A stretch of DNA of 64,000 nt. It comes from Dietzia psychralcaliphila. GTDB taxonomy: Bacteria > Actinomycetota > Actinomycetes > Mycobacteriales > Mycobacteriaceae. Below, piece after piece: positions 15,332 through 23,800 of this stretch (the first letter of the stretch is position 1; each line of letters begins with the position of its first letter). The stretch covers positions 3,720,001 to 3,784,000 of the forward strand of contig NZ_CP015453.1 of NCBI RefSeq assembly GCF_003096095.1. Direction: 5' to 3'. The notes under the pieces are model-generated. The model saw only the letters and a list, made by a program, of their open reading frames with translations, searched no databases and had not been told where the DNA came from. Both the position numbers and the translations under genes were made by a program.

Positions 15332-16084
15332 CTAGCGTGCCTCGGTCGCGACAGGCTCGAGCAGAAGCAGACATGACTGCTCCTCGTACGACTTGACTGT
15401 CGAAGTAAATCGGAATTTGTCATTGACCTCAATACCGTCGGGAATATTGGGCCCGGTCCAGTTGGGGTCACTAACCAGATTGATGTCCCGGTACTGGAAA
15501 TTGGGGCCAACGGGATTGGACTCGTCAAAGTCTCCGCTCGACAGCAGCACAACGTAGCGGGTGTCGTAGCTCTCGTAGTTGGCGAGATCACCAATATGTC
15601 CGTCGAACTGAATCGTCTGGCCGGCGTAGGTCGCTGCGAAACCGGCGATGCTCGGCGAGCACGTGTCAGTTAGCTGCAGCAGGCCCGCGAGATCCGGGTT
15701 GGTCGCGGCGGTGAGAGGCCCAACGGCCACCGGGACGTCACTGGGGGTATCGGCTCTTATCGCTGGCGGCAGATCCACGGGCTCCGCCGGTTCCTCGATC
15801 ACCGCGGCCGCCGATTCCGCCTCTGCTACGTCGTCATCGCCCTCCAGCGCAACGCCCACCGCAAGAATGCCAACCATCACCACTACGACTCCTGCACCGA
15901 TGGCAATCTGCTTCCGCGGGAGGGGCGGTTTAGGTCGCCGGAACTTCAGGGTGGTCTTCATCCTGCCCTGATCCTGTTCTACGAGCTCCCAGCCCTCCGA
16001 CTCTTTCTTAGCCACCGCCCGGCGTTCGGTGCCGCGCACTGCAGTCACCTCAACGAACTGATACTTGATGTCCTCGTTAGCCAT
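15332..16084 (-). CDS. membrane-anchored DUF4839-type protein
   Basis: 250 residues. A cytoplasmic N-terminus (about 60 residues, with GWELVEQDQGRMKTTLKFRR) precedes one TM helix (QIAIGAGVVVVMVGILAVGV, about 59-78). An acidic linker follows, then an extracytoplasmic domain ending in TIQFDGHIGDL, TRYVVLLSSGDFD, GPNFQYRDIN and LLLEPVATEAR. These match the DUF4839 pattern as I recall it; function unknown. It is monocistronic between a hairpin and a gene-free gap. Confidence 0.65.
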   Translation of the reverse strand: MANEDIKYQFVEVTAVRGTERRAVAKKESEGWELVEQDQGRMKTTLKFRRPKPPLPRKQIAIGAGVVVVMVGILAVGVALEGDDDVAEAESAAAVIEEPAEPVDLPPAIRADTPSDVPVAVGPLTAATNPDLAGLLQLTDTCSPSIAGFAATYAGQTIQFDGHIGDLANYESYDTRYVVLLSSGDFDESNPVGPNFQYRDINLVSDPNWTGPNIPDGIEVNDKFRFTSTVKSYEEQSCLLLLEPVATEAR

Positions 16085-16420
16085 TCTGTACCTGCATTCT
16101 CAGTAGCGGGACTTCCGCTCTCAGCGCGGCGGAAGCGAACCGGTGAAAAGCACGACCCTCAATGTCCAATTGACCATTTCTGCACCGCCTTGAATGAGCA
16201 CAGCAACTCCGGGAGTTTACAACGAAGCTAGACAGCCTCACCGCAGTCAGCGACGGAGTCGCGGCGCTTTGAATCGCACTGGTTTGCTCTACTCGCCGTG
16301 CTCTGCCCGTCTACTCGCGGCCCCCGAAGGTCTCCTTCGATCGGGACGATGACAAATTGCTGCGAATCGTATGACACGCCAATGAGAAATTGACAGATTG
16401 TTTGAGAACCGACAAGGCAC
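16085..16420. other. gene-free gap downstream of dnaB
   Basis: No coding potential is supported in these 336 bp. The only structure noticed is a small dyad CGAAGG-TCT-CCTTCG (16325-16339) that could form part of a dnaB terminator. The side next to 16084 should contain the DUF4839 promoter, but no clear hexamers were found. Confidence 0.4.
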
Positions 16421-18244
16421 CTACAACCCGCGCGCCATATCGACGAACCGCGAGTAGTGCAGCTGGTGCGCCACGGTGATGGTGGAGGTCGGACCACCAC
16501 GGTGTTTGCCCAGGATCAGATCGGCCTCGCCGGCGCGCGGGTCGTCGCGTTCGGTGGAGTCGGGGCGGTGGAGCAGCATGACGATGTCGGCGTCCTGCTC
16601 CAGCGAGCCGGACTCGCGGAGGTCGGAGACCTGGGGCCGCTTGTCGGTACGCTGCTCGGGGCCACGGTTCAGCTGCGAGATGGCGATCAGGGGTACGTCG
16701 AGTTCCTTGGCCAGCAGTTTGAGCTGGCGGGAGAACTCGGAGACCTCCTGCTGGCGGGACTCGACCTTCTTGCCGCTCGACATCAGCTGCAGGTAGTCCA
16801 CCACGATCAGCCGGAGGTCGTGTTTCTGCTTGAGCCGGCGGGCCTTTGCCCGGATCTCCATCATGGTGAGGTTGGGCGAGTCGTCGATGAACAACGGGGC
16901 CTCGGAGATCTCGCCCATCCGCCGGGCCATGCGGGTCCAGTCCTCGTCGCTCATCTTTCCCGACTTCATGTCGGAGAGCTTGACCCGCGCCTCGGCGCTC
17001 ATCAGACGCATGACGATCTCGGTCTTGCTCATCTCCAGGGAGAACAGCACTGAGGAGAGCCCGTTCTTGATCGAGCACGATCGCATGATGTCCAGGCCGA
17101 TGGTGGAGTTGTGCGTGGGAATCCCGGTGGGACCGGCCAGGTACAGGTGATCATCGGCGGCGACCTCGATGCACCTGACCGGGACGCTCTGCGCGCCGCG
17201 GACGTCGATGATCAGGCGGTCGGGGCGCCCTGAACCGGCGTTCTCGGGCACCAGGATGCCGAAGTCGCTCACCAGCATCAGCGTCTCGAGCGACTTGGTG
17301 GTGACGGTCTGATGGGTGCCGCCCATCTCGATCCGCCACTCGTGCTCGGCGTCCGCCACGATCTCCGCGCCGTCGTTGAACCGCAGGGTGAAGCAGGGGC
17401 GGTCCTCCCACACCTCGGTCACGGCCACGACCTCGGTCGGCTGCCCGTCGGCGCCGAACACCCGGTCGCCGACGCCCACGTTCCCCATGGTGGTCACGCC
17501 GCCCGGGGTCGGGAGCACGGTGTCCAGCGCGAGTGCCTTACCGACACCGGGTCGGGCGGCGATGATGATCATCTGGCCGCCGTGGAGCCCGTTGGTCACG
17601 GCGTCGAGGTCGGCGAAGCCCGTGGGGACACCGTTGCTCAGCCCGCCGGCCGTGTGGATGGCGTCGATCTCGTCCATCGTGGGCTGCAGGAGCTCCTCGA
17701 TGATCACGTAGTCCTCGGTGGTCCGGCGCTCGGTCACCTCGAAGATCTCGGCCTGCGCCCGGTCCACCACCTCGGCCACGTCGGCTCCCTCGGACCCCGA
17801 GTAGCCGAACTGCACGATCCGCGTCCCGGCGTCGACCAGACGCCGCAGGATCGCCTTCTCCGACACGATCTGTGCGTAGTACCCCGCGTTGGCCGCCGTG
17901 GGCACGGTCGAGATGAGGGTGTGGAGGTAGGTGGCCCCTCCGGCGCGCCGGAGATCGCCACGGCGGTCCAGCTCGGCGGCCACGGTGACGGCGTCCGCGG
18001 GCTCGCCGCGGGCGTACAGGTCCAGGATCACGTCGTAGACGGCCTGGTGCGACGGCTTGTAGAAGTCGCCCGGCTGGATCTCCTCCACCACGTCCGCGAT
18101 CGCGTCCTTGCTGAGGAGCATTCCGCCGAGCACCGACTGCTCCGCGGTGAGGTCCTGCGGCGGCGTGCGACCGAACTCGGAGCGTCCACCCTCGTCCGGC
18201 GGAGGCGGCATCTCGTCGGATCCGTCAAATCCCCCCTGCGCCAT
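16421..18244 (-). CDS. dnaB: replicative DNA helicase DnaB, intein-containing precursor
   Basis: A 607-residue precursor of the hexameric replication-fork helicase. The ATG at 18244 has GGAGAGG just upstream; an in-frame extension to 18355 is unsupported. The extein totals 464 residues, normal for DnaB. It has an N-terminal collar domain (AEQSVLGGMLLSKDAIADVV near residues 34-53) and a RecA-like ATPase. The Walker A (ARPGVGK, ending at residue 236) is interrupted by a 143-residue intein and resumes as STIGLD (from 380). Downstream are LIVVDYLQLM (Walker B), RQQEVSEFSRQLKLLAKEL and LRESGSLEQDAD. Helicase activity requires protein splicing. The upstream gap holds DnaA boxes. Confidence 0.95.
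   Translation of the reverse strand: MAQGGFDGSDEMPPPPDEGGRSEFGRTPPQDLTAEQSVLGGMLLSKDAIADVVEEIQPGDFYKPSHQAVYDVILDLYARGEPADAVTVAAELDRRGDLRRAGGATYLHTLISTVPTAANAGYYAQIVSEKAILRRLVDAGTRIVQFGYSGSEGADVAEVVDRAQAEIFEVTERRTTEDYVIIEELLQPTMDEIDAIHTAGGLSNGVPTGFADLDAVTNGLHGGQMIIIAARPGVGKALALDTVLPTPGGVTTMGNVGVGDRVFGADGQPTEVVAVTEVWEDRPCFTLRFNDGAEIVADAEHEWRIEMGGTHQTVTTKSLETLMLVSDFGILVPENAGSGRPDRLIIDVRGAQSVPVRCIEVAADDHLYLAGPTGIPTHNSTIGLDIMRSCSIKNGLSSVLFSLEMSKTEIVMRLMSAEARVKLSDMKSGKMSDEDWTRMARRMGEISEAPLFIDDSPNLTMMEIRAKARRLKQKHDLRLIVVDYLQLMSSGKKVESRQQEVSEFSRQLKLLAKELDVPLIAISQLNRGPEQRTDKRPQVSDLRESGSLEQDADIVMLLHRPDSTERDDPRAGEADLILGKHRGGPTSTITVAHQLHYSRFVDMARGL
17108..17536 (-). other. class 3 mini-intein in the DnaB P-loop
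   Basis: The 143 in-frame codons (precursor residues 237-379) start with Ala-Leu-Ala-Leu and end with Thr-His-Asn, followed by Ser380. The normal N-terminal Cys/Ser nucleophile is absent. Instead the class 3 triplet is present: Trp67 in block B (DAEHEWRI, with the block B His65), Cys122 in block F (PVRCIEV) and Thr141 in block G (PTHN). Class 3 inteins start splicing with the block F cysteine. No LAGLIDADG or HNH homing domain fits in this length, so the element is an immobile mini-intein. Insertion is exactly between Lys and Ser of GVGK|ST. Confidence 0.9.
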
Positions 18245-18363
18245 GACCTCTCCTCTCCGCCTCACGCCTCTGGCGTGCGGCACTCCCGAGCCGACTCGCC
18301 TGCCCCGCGTGACCAGTTCACTGTAGGCCACCGGGGCGACACGCCCGGCAGCCACCCGTCAAG

Positions 18364-18642
18364 TTATCCACAGGTTTCTCCACAATCGTTGGTGGCCGAC
18401 TGTGGACAACTGTGGATGAATTCCCGATTCGCTGGCCCGATGCCGGTCCGCCTGTGGACAACCGGTGGATTACCCGGTCGCAACTGAACAAAAGTGCTGG
18501 TCATGCGGCTCTTCGCTCGCATGTGCGACGGTGGAGAACGGCATGTATCACGCTCGGTTCAACGACGCAATAGGTAACGAAAGATGAACATTATTGATAT
18601 CGGAACCGACACCGTTGTATTTTGCCGTCGGGGTTATCCACA
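18364..18642. promoter_or_regulatory. DnaA-box cluster between rplI and dnaB
   Basis: Perfect 9-mers: TTATCCACA at 18364-18372 and 18634-18642 (plus), and TTGTCCACA at 18401-18409 and 18453-18461 (minus). One-mismatch copies lie at 18376-18384 (plus) and 18411-18419 (minus). An AT-rich patch (about 18550-18605) separates the groups. The segment overlaps the dnaB promoter region, so DnaA control of dnaB or DnaA titration is plausible. No dnaA or dnaN is in the window. Confidence 0.75.
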
Positions 18643-18673
18643 GGCAGTACACAACCACGTCGCTCCCACGACG

Positions 18674-18709
18674 AGGGCCCCGGCCGTCGGAGACGACGAC
18701 CGGGGCCCT
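18674..18709 (-). terminator. hairpin terminator after rplI
   Basis: AGGGCCCCGG (18674-18683) pairs with CCGGGGCCCT (18700-18709), extended by CGTCG/CGACG after one mismatch. It begins 10 nt beyond the rplI stop. No U-tract is present. Confidence 0.7.
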
Positions 18710-18719
18710 ACGTGGAAGA

Positions 18720-19172
18720 TCAGGCGGGGACGACCTCGAACGCGACCTTGGCGGTCGTGTCATGCCCGAGCTCGACGACGACGCTCTGGGCGCCGGTCGA
18801 CTTGATGTGCTCCTTGGGCATGTGGACGGCGCGCTTGTCGAGCGCCGGCCCCCCGGCGGACTTGATCGCGGAGGCGACATCGCCCGCGGTGACCGAGCCG
18901 AACAGCTTGCCGGTGTCGGAGGTCTTGACCGCGACCTTGACGTCGGCGAGCGACTCGAGCTTCTGCTTGAGCTCGTTGGCGTGGTCCGAGTCGCGCACCT
19001 CACGGGCCTCCTGGACCCGCTTGATCGACTCGATCTGGCGCTCGGCGCCCGGGGTGGCCACGATGGCCAGCCCGCGCGGGAGCAGGAAGTTACGACCGTA
19101 TCCGCCCTTGACCTCGACGATGTCGCCCGGAGCTCCGAGCTTGTCGACGTCGGCGGTGAGGATCAGCTTCAT
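18720..19172 (-). CDS. rplI: 50S ribosomal protein L9
   Basis: 150 residues from ATG 19172 ([13 protein letters not shown]). It has the N-terminal rRNA-binding signature [20 protein letters not shown] (residues 21-40), the central helix ([14 protein letters not shown] region) and the C-terminal domain with [16 protein letters not shown]. It is third in the rpsF-ssb-rplI operon. rpsR, usually between ssb and rplI in bacteria, is absent: only 116 bp separate the two genes. Confidence 0.95.
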   Translation of the reverse strand: MKLILTADVDKLGAPGDIVEVKGGYGRNFLLPRGLAIVATPGAERQIESIKRVQEAREVRDSDHANELKQKLESLADVKVAVKTSDTGKLFGSVTAGDVASAIKSAGGPALDKRAVHMPKEHIKSTGAQSVVVELGHDTTAKVAFEVVPA

Positions 19173-19288
19173 GATCCGTCTACCTTTCTTTCCTCCGACG
19201 AGCCGACCGGGGCCGGACTCTCGCGAGGTCATGTCTCATGCTTATGGGGTGGGGCGCATCGTGCGCCCCGAGGGAAAAGACCCTGGGA

Positions 19289-19861
19289 TCAGAACGGGGG
19301 CTCGTCGTCCATGCCGCCGAAGCCACCGGAACCGCCGGCCCGGGGAGCGCTGCCCCACGGATCGTCGTTCTGCTGGCCGCCGCCCTGGCCGCCACCGAAA
19401 CCACCCTGCGGCTGGCCGCCGGACTGGAATCCGCCGCCCTGTTGGCCGCCGCCCTGCTGGCCACCACCCTGGAAACCGCCCCCGCCGCCCTCGCGGTTGG
19501 TGCGGGTGACCTTGGCCGTGGCGTACTTGAGCGACGGGCCGACCTCGTCGACCTCCACCTCGTACACCGTGCGCTTCTCGCCCTCACGGGTCTCGTACGA
19601 CCGTTGGCGCAGGCGACCGTTCACGACGACGCGCATCCCCTTCTGCAGGGACTCCGCCACGTTCTCGGCAGCCTGACGCCACACGTTGCAGGTGAGGAAC
19701 AGGCCTTCGCCGTCCTCCCACTGGTTGGTCTGGGAGTTGAAGCGGCGTGGCGTCGAGGCGATCCGGAAGTTCGCCACCGCGGCACCCGACGGCGTGAACC
19801 GCAACTCGGGGTCCGCGACGATGTTCCCGACCACGGTGATGGGGGTGTCGCCCTGTGCCAT
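19289..19861 (-). CDS. ssb: single-stranded DNA-binding protein
   Basis: 190 residues. The N-terminal OB fold (about 1-112) has [57 protein letters not shown] Gly/Gln-rich flexible tail with repeated GGGQQGGG units follows, and the acidic tip MDDEPPF binds partner proteins such as RecO, PriA and Pol III chi in other bacteria. It lies in the rpsF-ssb-rplI operon. The tail's repeats are prone to length change but are normal for actinobacterial SSB. Confidence 0.95.
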   Translation of the reverse strand: MAQGDTPITVVGNIVADPELRFTPSGAAVANFRIASTPRRFNSQTNQWEDGEGLFLTCNVWRQAAENVAESLQKGMRVVVNGRLRQRSYETREGEKRTVYEVEVDEVGPSLKYATAKVTRTNREGGGGGFQGGGQQGGGQQGGGFQSGGQPQGGFGGGQGGGQQNDDPWGSAPRAGGSGGFGGMDDEPPF

Positions 19862-19950
19862 GCGCTTGTCCTCCGTGTTGATGCTCAGGTGGATGTGATC
19901 GGCGCTCGACCGACCACGCCCAGATTAGCGGGCGAGCCGGAGAGCCCGGG

Positions 19951-20238
19951 TCACTTGTCGGCGCGGAGCACCTTGGTGCGGAGCACGTTCTCGTTCAGAC
20001 CGAGCTGACGATCCAGCTCCTTGACCGCGTCCGGCTCGGACTTGATCTGCACGACGGCGTAGATGCCCTCGGTCTGCTTGTTGATCTCGTAGGCAAAGCG
20101 GCGCTTTCCCCAGACATCGACCTTGTCGACCGAACCGCCCTCTTGCCGGATCACGTTGAGGAACGTGTCCAGCGACGGCGCCACGGTGCGCTCGTCGAGA
20201 CTCGGATCGAGGATGACCATCACTTCGTATTGACGCAT
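19951..20238 (-). CDS. rpsF: 30S ribosomal protein S6
   Basis: 95 residues: [19 protein letters not shown] start, [20 protein letters not shown] core, typical of S6, which binds S18 and 16S rRNA. It is the first gene of the operon. The leader carries an unusually complete anti-Shine-Dalgarno match (AGGAGGTGAT, minus strand 20257-20248) plus GAGG nearer the ATG. A 9-bp-arm palindrome lies 35 bp upstream of the start. Confidence 0.95.
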   Translation of the reverse strand: MRQYEVMVILDPSLDERTVAPSLDTFLNVIRQEGGSVDKVDVWGKRRFAYEINKQTEGIYAVVQIKSEPDAVKELDRQLGLNENVLRTKVLRADK

Positions 20239-20272
20239 GGGACCTCATCACCTCCTGTGGACTACAGATTCG

Positions 20273-20291
20273 GCCACGGAATTTCCGTGGC
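20273..20291. promoter_or_regulatory. perfect palindrome upstream of rpsF
   Basis: Arms of 9 bp (GCCACGGAA and TTCCGTGGC) flank a single central T. The site lies 35-53 bp before the rpsF ATG and could be an RNA hairpin in the leader or a DNA operator for the LuxR-type protein encoded just upstream. Confidence 0.55.
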
Positions 20292-20380
20292 AGGAGGGTC
20301 GTTGCGTCAGCAACCCGCTAAGGCTACCCCGCTTGAGCTCGGCGAACGAAATCCCGCCGGAGCCCGACCGCCGGACCGGA

Positions 20381-20686
20381 CTAGAGGTCATCGAGCTCGA
20401 TGTACCCGTCCTCGACCGCGCGCACCAGTAACCGCACCTTCGTCCTGGCCGGCCGCCCCACCGCGTCGTACTTCGAGCGCACGCGCTGGATGTAGGTGCT
20501 GACGGTGGAGTCCGCGAGGAAGAGGCGCTCCGTGACCTCCCGTTTACTGTCCGAGGCGAGCCAGGCGATGAGCACCTCGACCTCACGATCGCTGAGCTCG
20601 GGGCGGGGCTCAGCCTGTCGAGCGGGTTGGCCAGGGGACCGGCGAGTGGCTTCCCGGGTGGGCTTGAAAGGCAGTGTGGCAGTCAC
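20381..20686 (-). CDS. small LuxR-type helix-turn-helix protein
   Basis: 101 residues from a GTG start with GGAGG five bases upstream. The only domain is a C-terminal LuxR/GerE helix-turn-helix: LSDREVEVLIAWLASDSKREV, LFLADSTVSTYIQRVRSKYDAVG and a final helix. It has no receiver or autoinducer domain, so activity is probably set by level or by partners. It is divergent from the large STAND gene and co-directional with rpsF 143 bp downstream. In LuxR proteins the usual sequence is STVKxHL; STYI here is a variant. Targets may be the flanking palindromes. Confidence 0.75.
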   Translation of the reverse strand: MTATLPFKPTREATRRSPGQPARQAEPRPELSDREVEVLIAWLASDSKREVTERLFLADSTVSTYIQRVRSKYDAVGRPARTKVRLLVRAVEDGYIELDDL

Positions 20687-20770
20687 GAAGTCCTCCGTCA
20701 GGTGAGAGTGACCTCATAGTGCTGGCGACCAGCCACCAGGTCACCCGACGGCGAGATGTCCGTACAAGTC

Positions 20771-20789
20771 CGTACGAGAGTGTCGTACG
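20771..20789. promoter_or_regulatory. inverted repeat in the luxR-STAND divergent gap
   Basis: CGTACGA-N5-TCGTACG has perfect 7-bp arms. CGTAC recurs at 20761-20765 and 20848-20852, so several half sites cover the gap, consistent with an operator array. Confidence 0.5.
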
Positions 20790-20822
20790 TTCAGACGAAT
20801 CCGCTGCGCACGCCGCATAAAA

Positions 20823-20845
20823 CGGCCTCGGTCCGCCCGAGGCCG
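20823..20845. promoter_or_regulatory. 9-bp hairpin/dyad just upstream of the STAND gene
   Basis: CGGCCTCGG and CCGAGGCCG are separated by 5 nt. Read on the minus strand the stem is followed by TTTTA, so it could stop antisense transcription. As DNA it could be an operator adjoining the STAND promoter. Confidence 0.45.
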
Positions 20846-20853
20846 ACCGTACG

Positions 20854-23800
20854 ATGTTTACCGTGAACACTCACTCCGGACCCTCGCACCCGCCCGGCCC
20901 GCCTTCAGACCTCTCTCAGGTTCGTACCCGCGAGGAACTCGGCGCGGCCCTCACCACCCTCCGCGTGGCCGCCGGACTGTCGGTGCGGGATGTGGTCAGG
21001 CAGGTCCCGGCCCTCACCCTGGGTACCGCCTCCGGCTGGTTCTCCGGTCAGCACGTCCCCACGAGGTCGAGTGAGACCACCCTCGTCACCGTCCTCGACC
21101 TACTCGGTGCGGCCGACGACGCCGACGAGTGGCGGGCGGCCGTCGAACGGGTCCGCTCCCGCCCCGGACCCCGGCGTCTCGGACGCGGCGGGACCAACGG
21201 CGACCGCCCCGTCGATCGCTCCGGTGATCGCCCCGGTGATCGAGTTGGCTATCCCCCCGGTCATCTCACCGGCGAGCCGGGGCCCGGGCGGGGCCCCGGG
21301 GAGGGGGCGTCGACCGGAGCCGCCCCCGGACGCACGGTGGTCCCCGGGCGTTCCGCGGCTCCCCGGCCGGCCGGGTCCGACAGCCCCTATGTGGGTCTCC
21401 GTCCGTACATCGCCCTCGACGCGCCCCTCTTCCACGGTCGAGCCTCCGAGATCGACCTGGTCCTGCGCCGGGTCGCCGAGGGACGCACGCGGCCCCTGAT
21501 CGTGGTGGGGGCCTCGGGGTCGGGGAAGTCCTCGCTCCTCGCCGCGGGTGTCGCGCCGCGATGGGCCGACGACGACTCGTCGGTGGCGATCGCGCGACCG
21601 GACGAGGTGGATGCCGAGCTGGCCGGGTCAGCCGACTACCTGATCGTCGACCAGCTCGAGGAACTCTGGGCCGCTGACGTCGGGGACGCCCGGCGGGCCG
21701 AGGTCCTGGACCTCCTGGCACGGCGGGCGGCAGGCGGCCTACCGACGGTCGCCGCCCTGCGCGCCGACTTCTTCCAACCCGCGCTCACCGAACCGGTCCT
21801 GCGGGAGGCCCTCGACGACCCCGTGGTGATAGGCCCGCCGAGCAGGGAGTCGCTGGCGGAGATCATCGTCCAACCGGCCCGGTCGCTCGGGTACACCGTC
21901 GAGCCCTCGCTCGTGACCCTGCTACTCGACACCGTGGCCCCGGCGGACGGCGCCGGCGACGAGCGGTCGCTGCTGCCCCTGCTGTCCCACGTCCTCCTGG
22001 TCTGCTGGGAACGGAGTCGGCGGCGGCGCATCACTGTTGACGACTACTACTCCACGGGCGGCACCGAAGGCGCGATCCGGGCCACCGCCGAAGCCGTCTA
22101 CCAGCAGCTGAGCCCGGCCGGGCGCAGGGACTGCCGAGGACTCTTCCTCCGATTGGTCGACGTCCGATCCGCCCGGACGGTCCGTCGCCGCGCCCCGCTC
22201 GCCGAGCTCTCGGAGGAACTCCTCGCCGTCGCCGCGCCCTTCGCCGACGTGGGGCTCCTCACCGTCGACGGCGAGGCGGTCACCCCCACCCACGAGGTCG
22301 TCTTCTCCTCCTGGCCCCGACTGGTCGACTGGATCGACTCCGACCGGGAGGGGTTGCGCATCCTGGGCCGGGTGCGATCCGGAGCCGCCGACTGGGAGGA
22401 CAGCGGACGCGACGACGGCGCCCTCCCGCCTGCCTCCGTGACCGCCGACCTCGTACTGTGGCGCGACCGGAGCGAAGGCTCCGGCGTGCACCTCGCGCCC
22501 TCCGAGCTGGACTTCCTGGAGGCCGCGGCCGCCCATCACGAGGCCGTGACGCGGCGGGACCGCAATCGGATCCGCACGCTCACCATGCTCGCCGGGTCGC
22601 TGGCGGTGGTCACCGTCCTGGCCCTCGTGGCCAGCGGATTCGCGCTCCGCGCCACCGCGACCGCCCAGGAGACCCGCGACTCCGCGCTGTCCCGCTCCGG
22701 GTCGGTGTCCTCGACCACCGCGTTCACCCGAGACCCCGCCCTCGGGCGTGCGCTCGCGTTGGCCGCGTACCGGATCCATCCCACCACCGAGGCGCGGTCG
22801 GCTCTGCTCAACACCAGCAGGGCCGACGTCCCGCTCCGCTACGAGGCCGCCCCCGGGAGCGGGCGGGTCGTGGCCCTCCCGGGCACCGCGGACTTCGCCA
22901 CCGCCGGTTCCGACGGCACACTCAGGTTCTTCCGGGAGGGAGGCGGCCCGCCACTCGCCTCACTGGGCCTCACCTCGGGCGAGAGGCACGAGCTCTACGC
23001 CGTCGAACTGTCGCCGGACGGGGCGGTCCTCGCCGTCGCCGGTCAGGGCGGGGTACACCTCGTCGACGCCCGCGACACCTCGGCACCCGTCGCGCTCTCC
23101 ACCCTGGAACCCGACACCACGGCGTTCCACTCCGTGGCCTTCTCCCCCGACGGGCGAACCCTCGCGGCCGGGTCACACGACGGCCGGGTCCTGCGCTGGC
23201 CGCTCGGGGATCGGGGCGGATTGCCCACCGTGACCGATCTCCGCGCCCGGACGGCCACACCCGACGCCGGCTCGGAGACCCCCAAGCCGGTGGAGGCGCT
23301 GGCGTGGCTGCCCGACTCCTCCACCCTGCTCGTGACGAACCGGACCTCGGGGATCAAGACGATCCTCGACGCGGCGGCCGAGGGGACCGGGCGGCGTGGC
23401 CCGGCCATCGACACCGGCCCGGTCGCGATCCCGCTCTCCCTGGCCGTGAACCGGGACGGCACCCGGATCGCCGCGGGCACCACCGACCGATCCGTCCAGC
23501 GCTGGGCGATCGGGGACGGCGACCTCGGCGGGGCCCGCCCCCTGCCCCCGCTCGACGGCTGGAACGCCTACGTCAACGACGTCTCCTACGATGACCGTGG
23601 TCGACTCGCGGCCGCGGGCTCCGACGAGAGGGTCCGCGTCTACGGCCCCGCCGGTGCGATGCTCACCGAGCTCCCGGCATCGCAGGTCGCCACCGGTGCC
23701 CGATTCATGGGAGCGCACCACCTGGTCACCTACTCCGTCGACGGCCTCGTCCGGCTCTGGCCGCTCGACCGCCTGGGAGCGGCCTCCGAGTCCAACTCGA

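Noticed and set aside
17108-17536. Homing endonuclease within the DnaB intein
   Set aside because: The 143 residues are fully used by splicing blocks and a short linker; there is no LAGLIDADG or HNH motif.
18364-18642. Calling the DnaA-box cluster the chromosomal oriC
   Set aside because: dnaA and dnaN, which flank oriC in related genomes, are not here, and box density alone does not prove an origin. It is reported as a cluster only.
20823-20845. Annotating the dyad upstream of the STAND gene as a terminator
   Set aside because: It has a T-run only on the minus strand, where no gene lies upstream. An operator or antisense stop is equally likely, so it is listed as regulatory.
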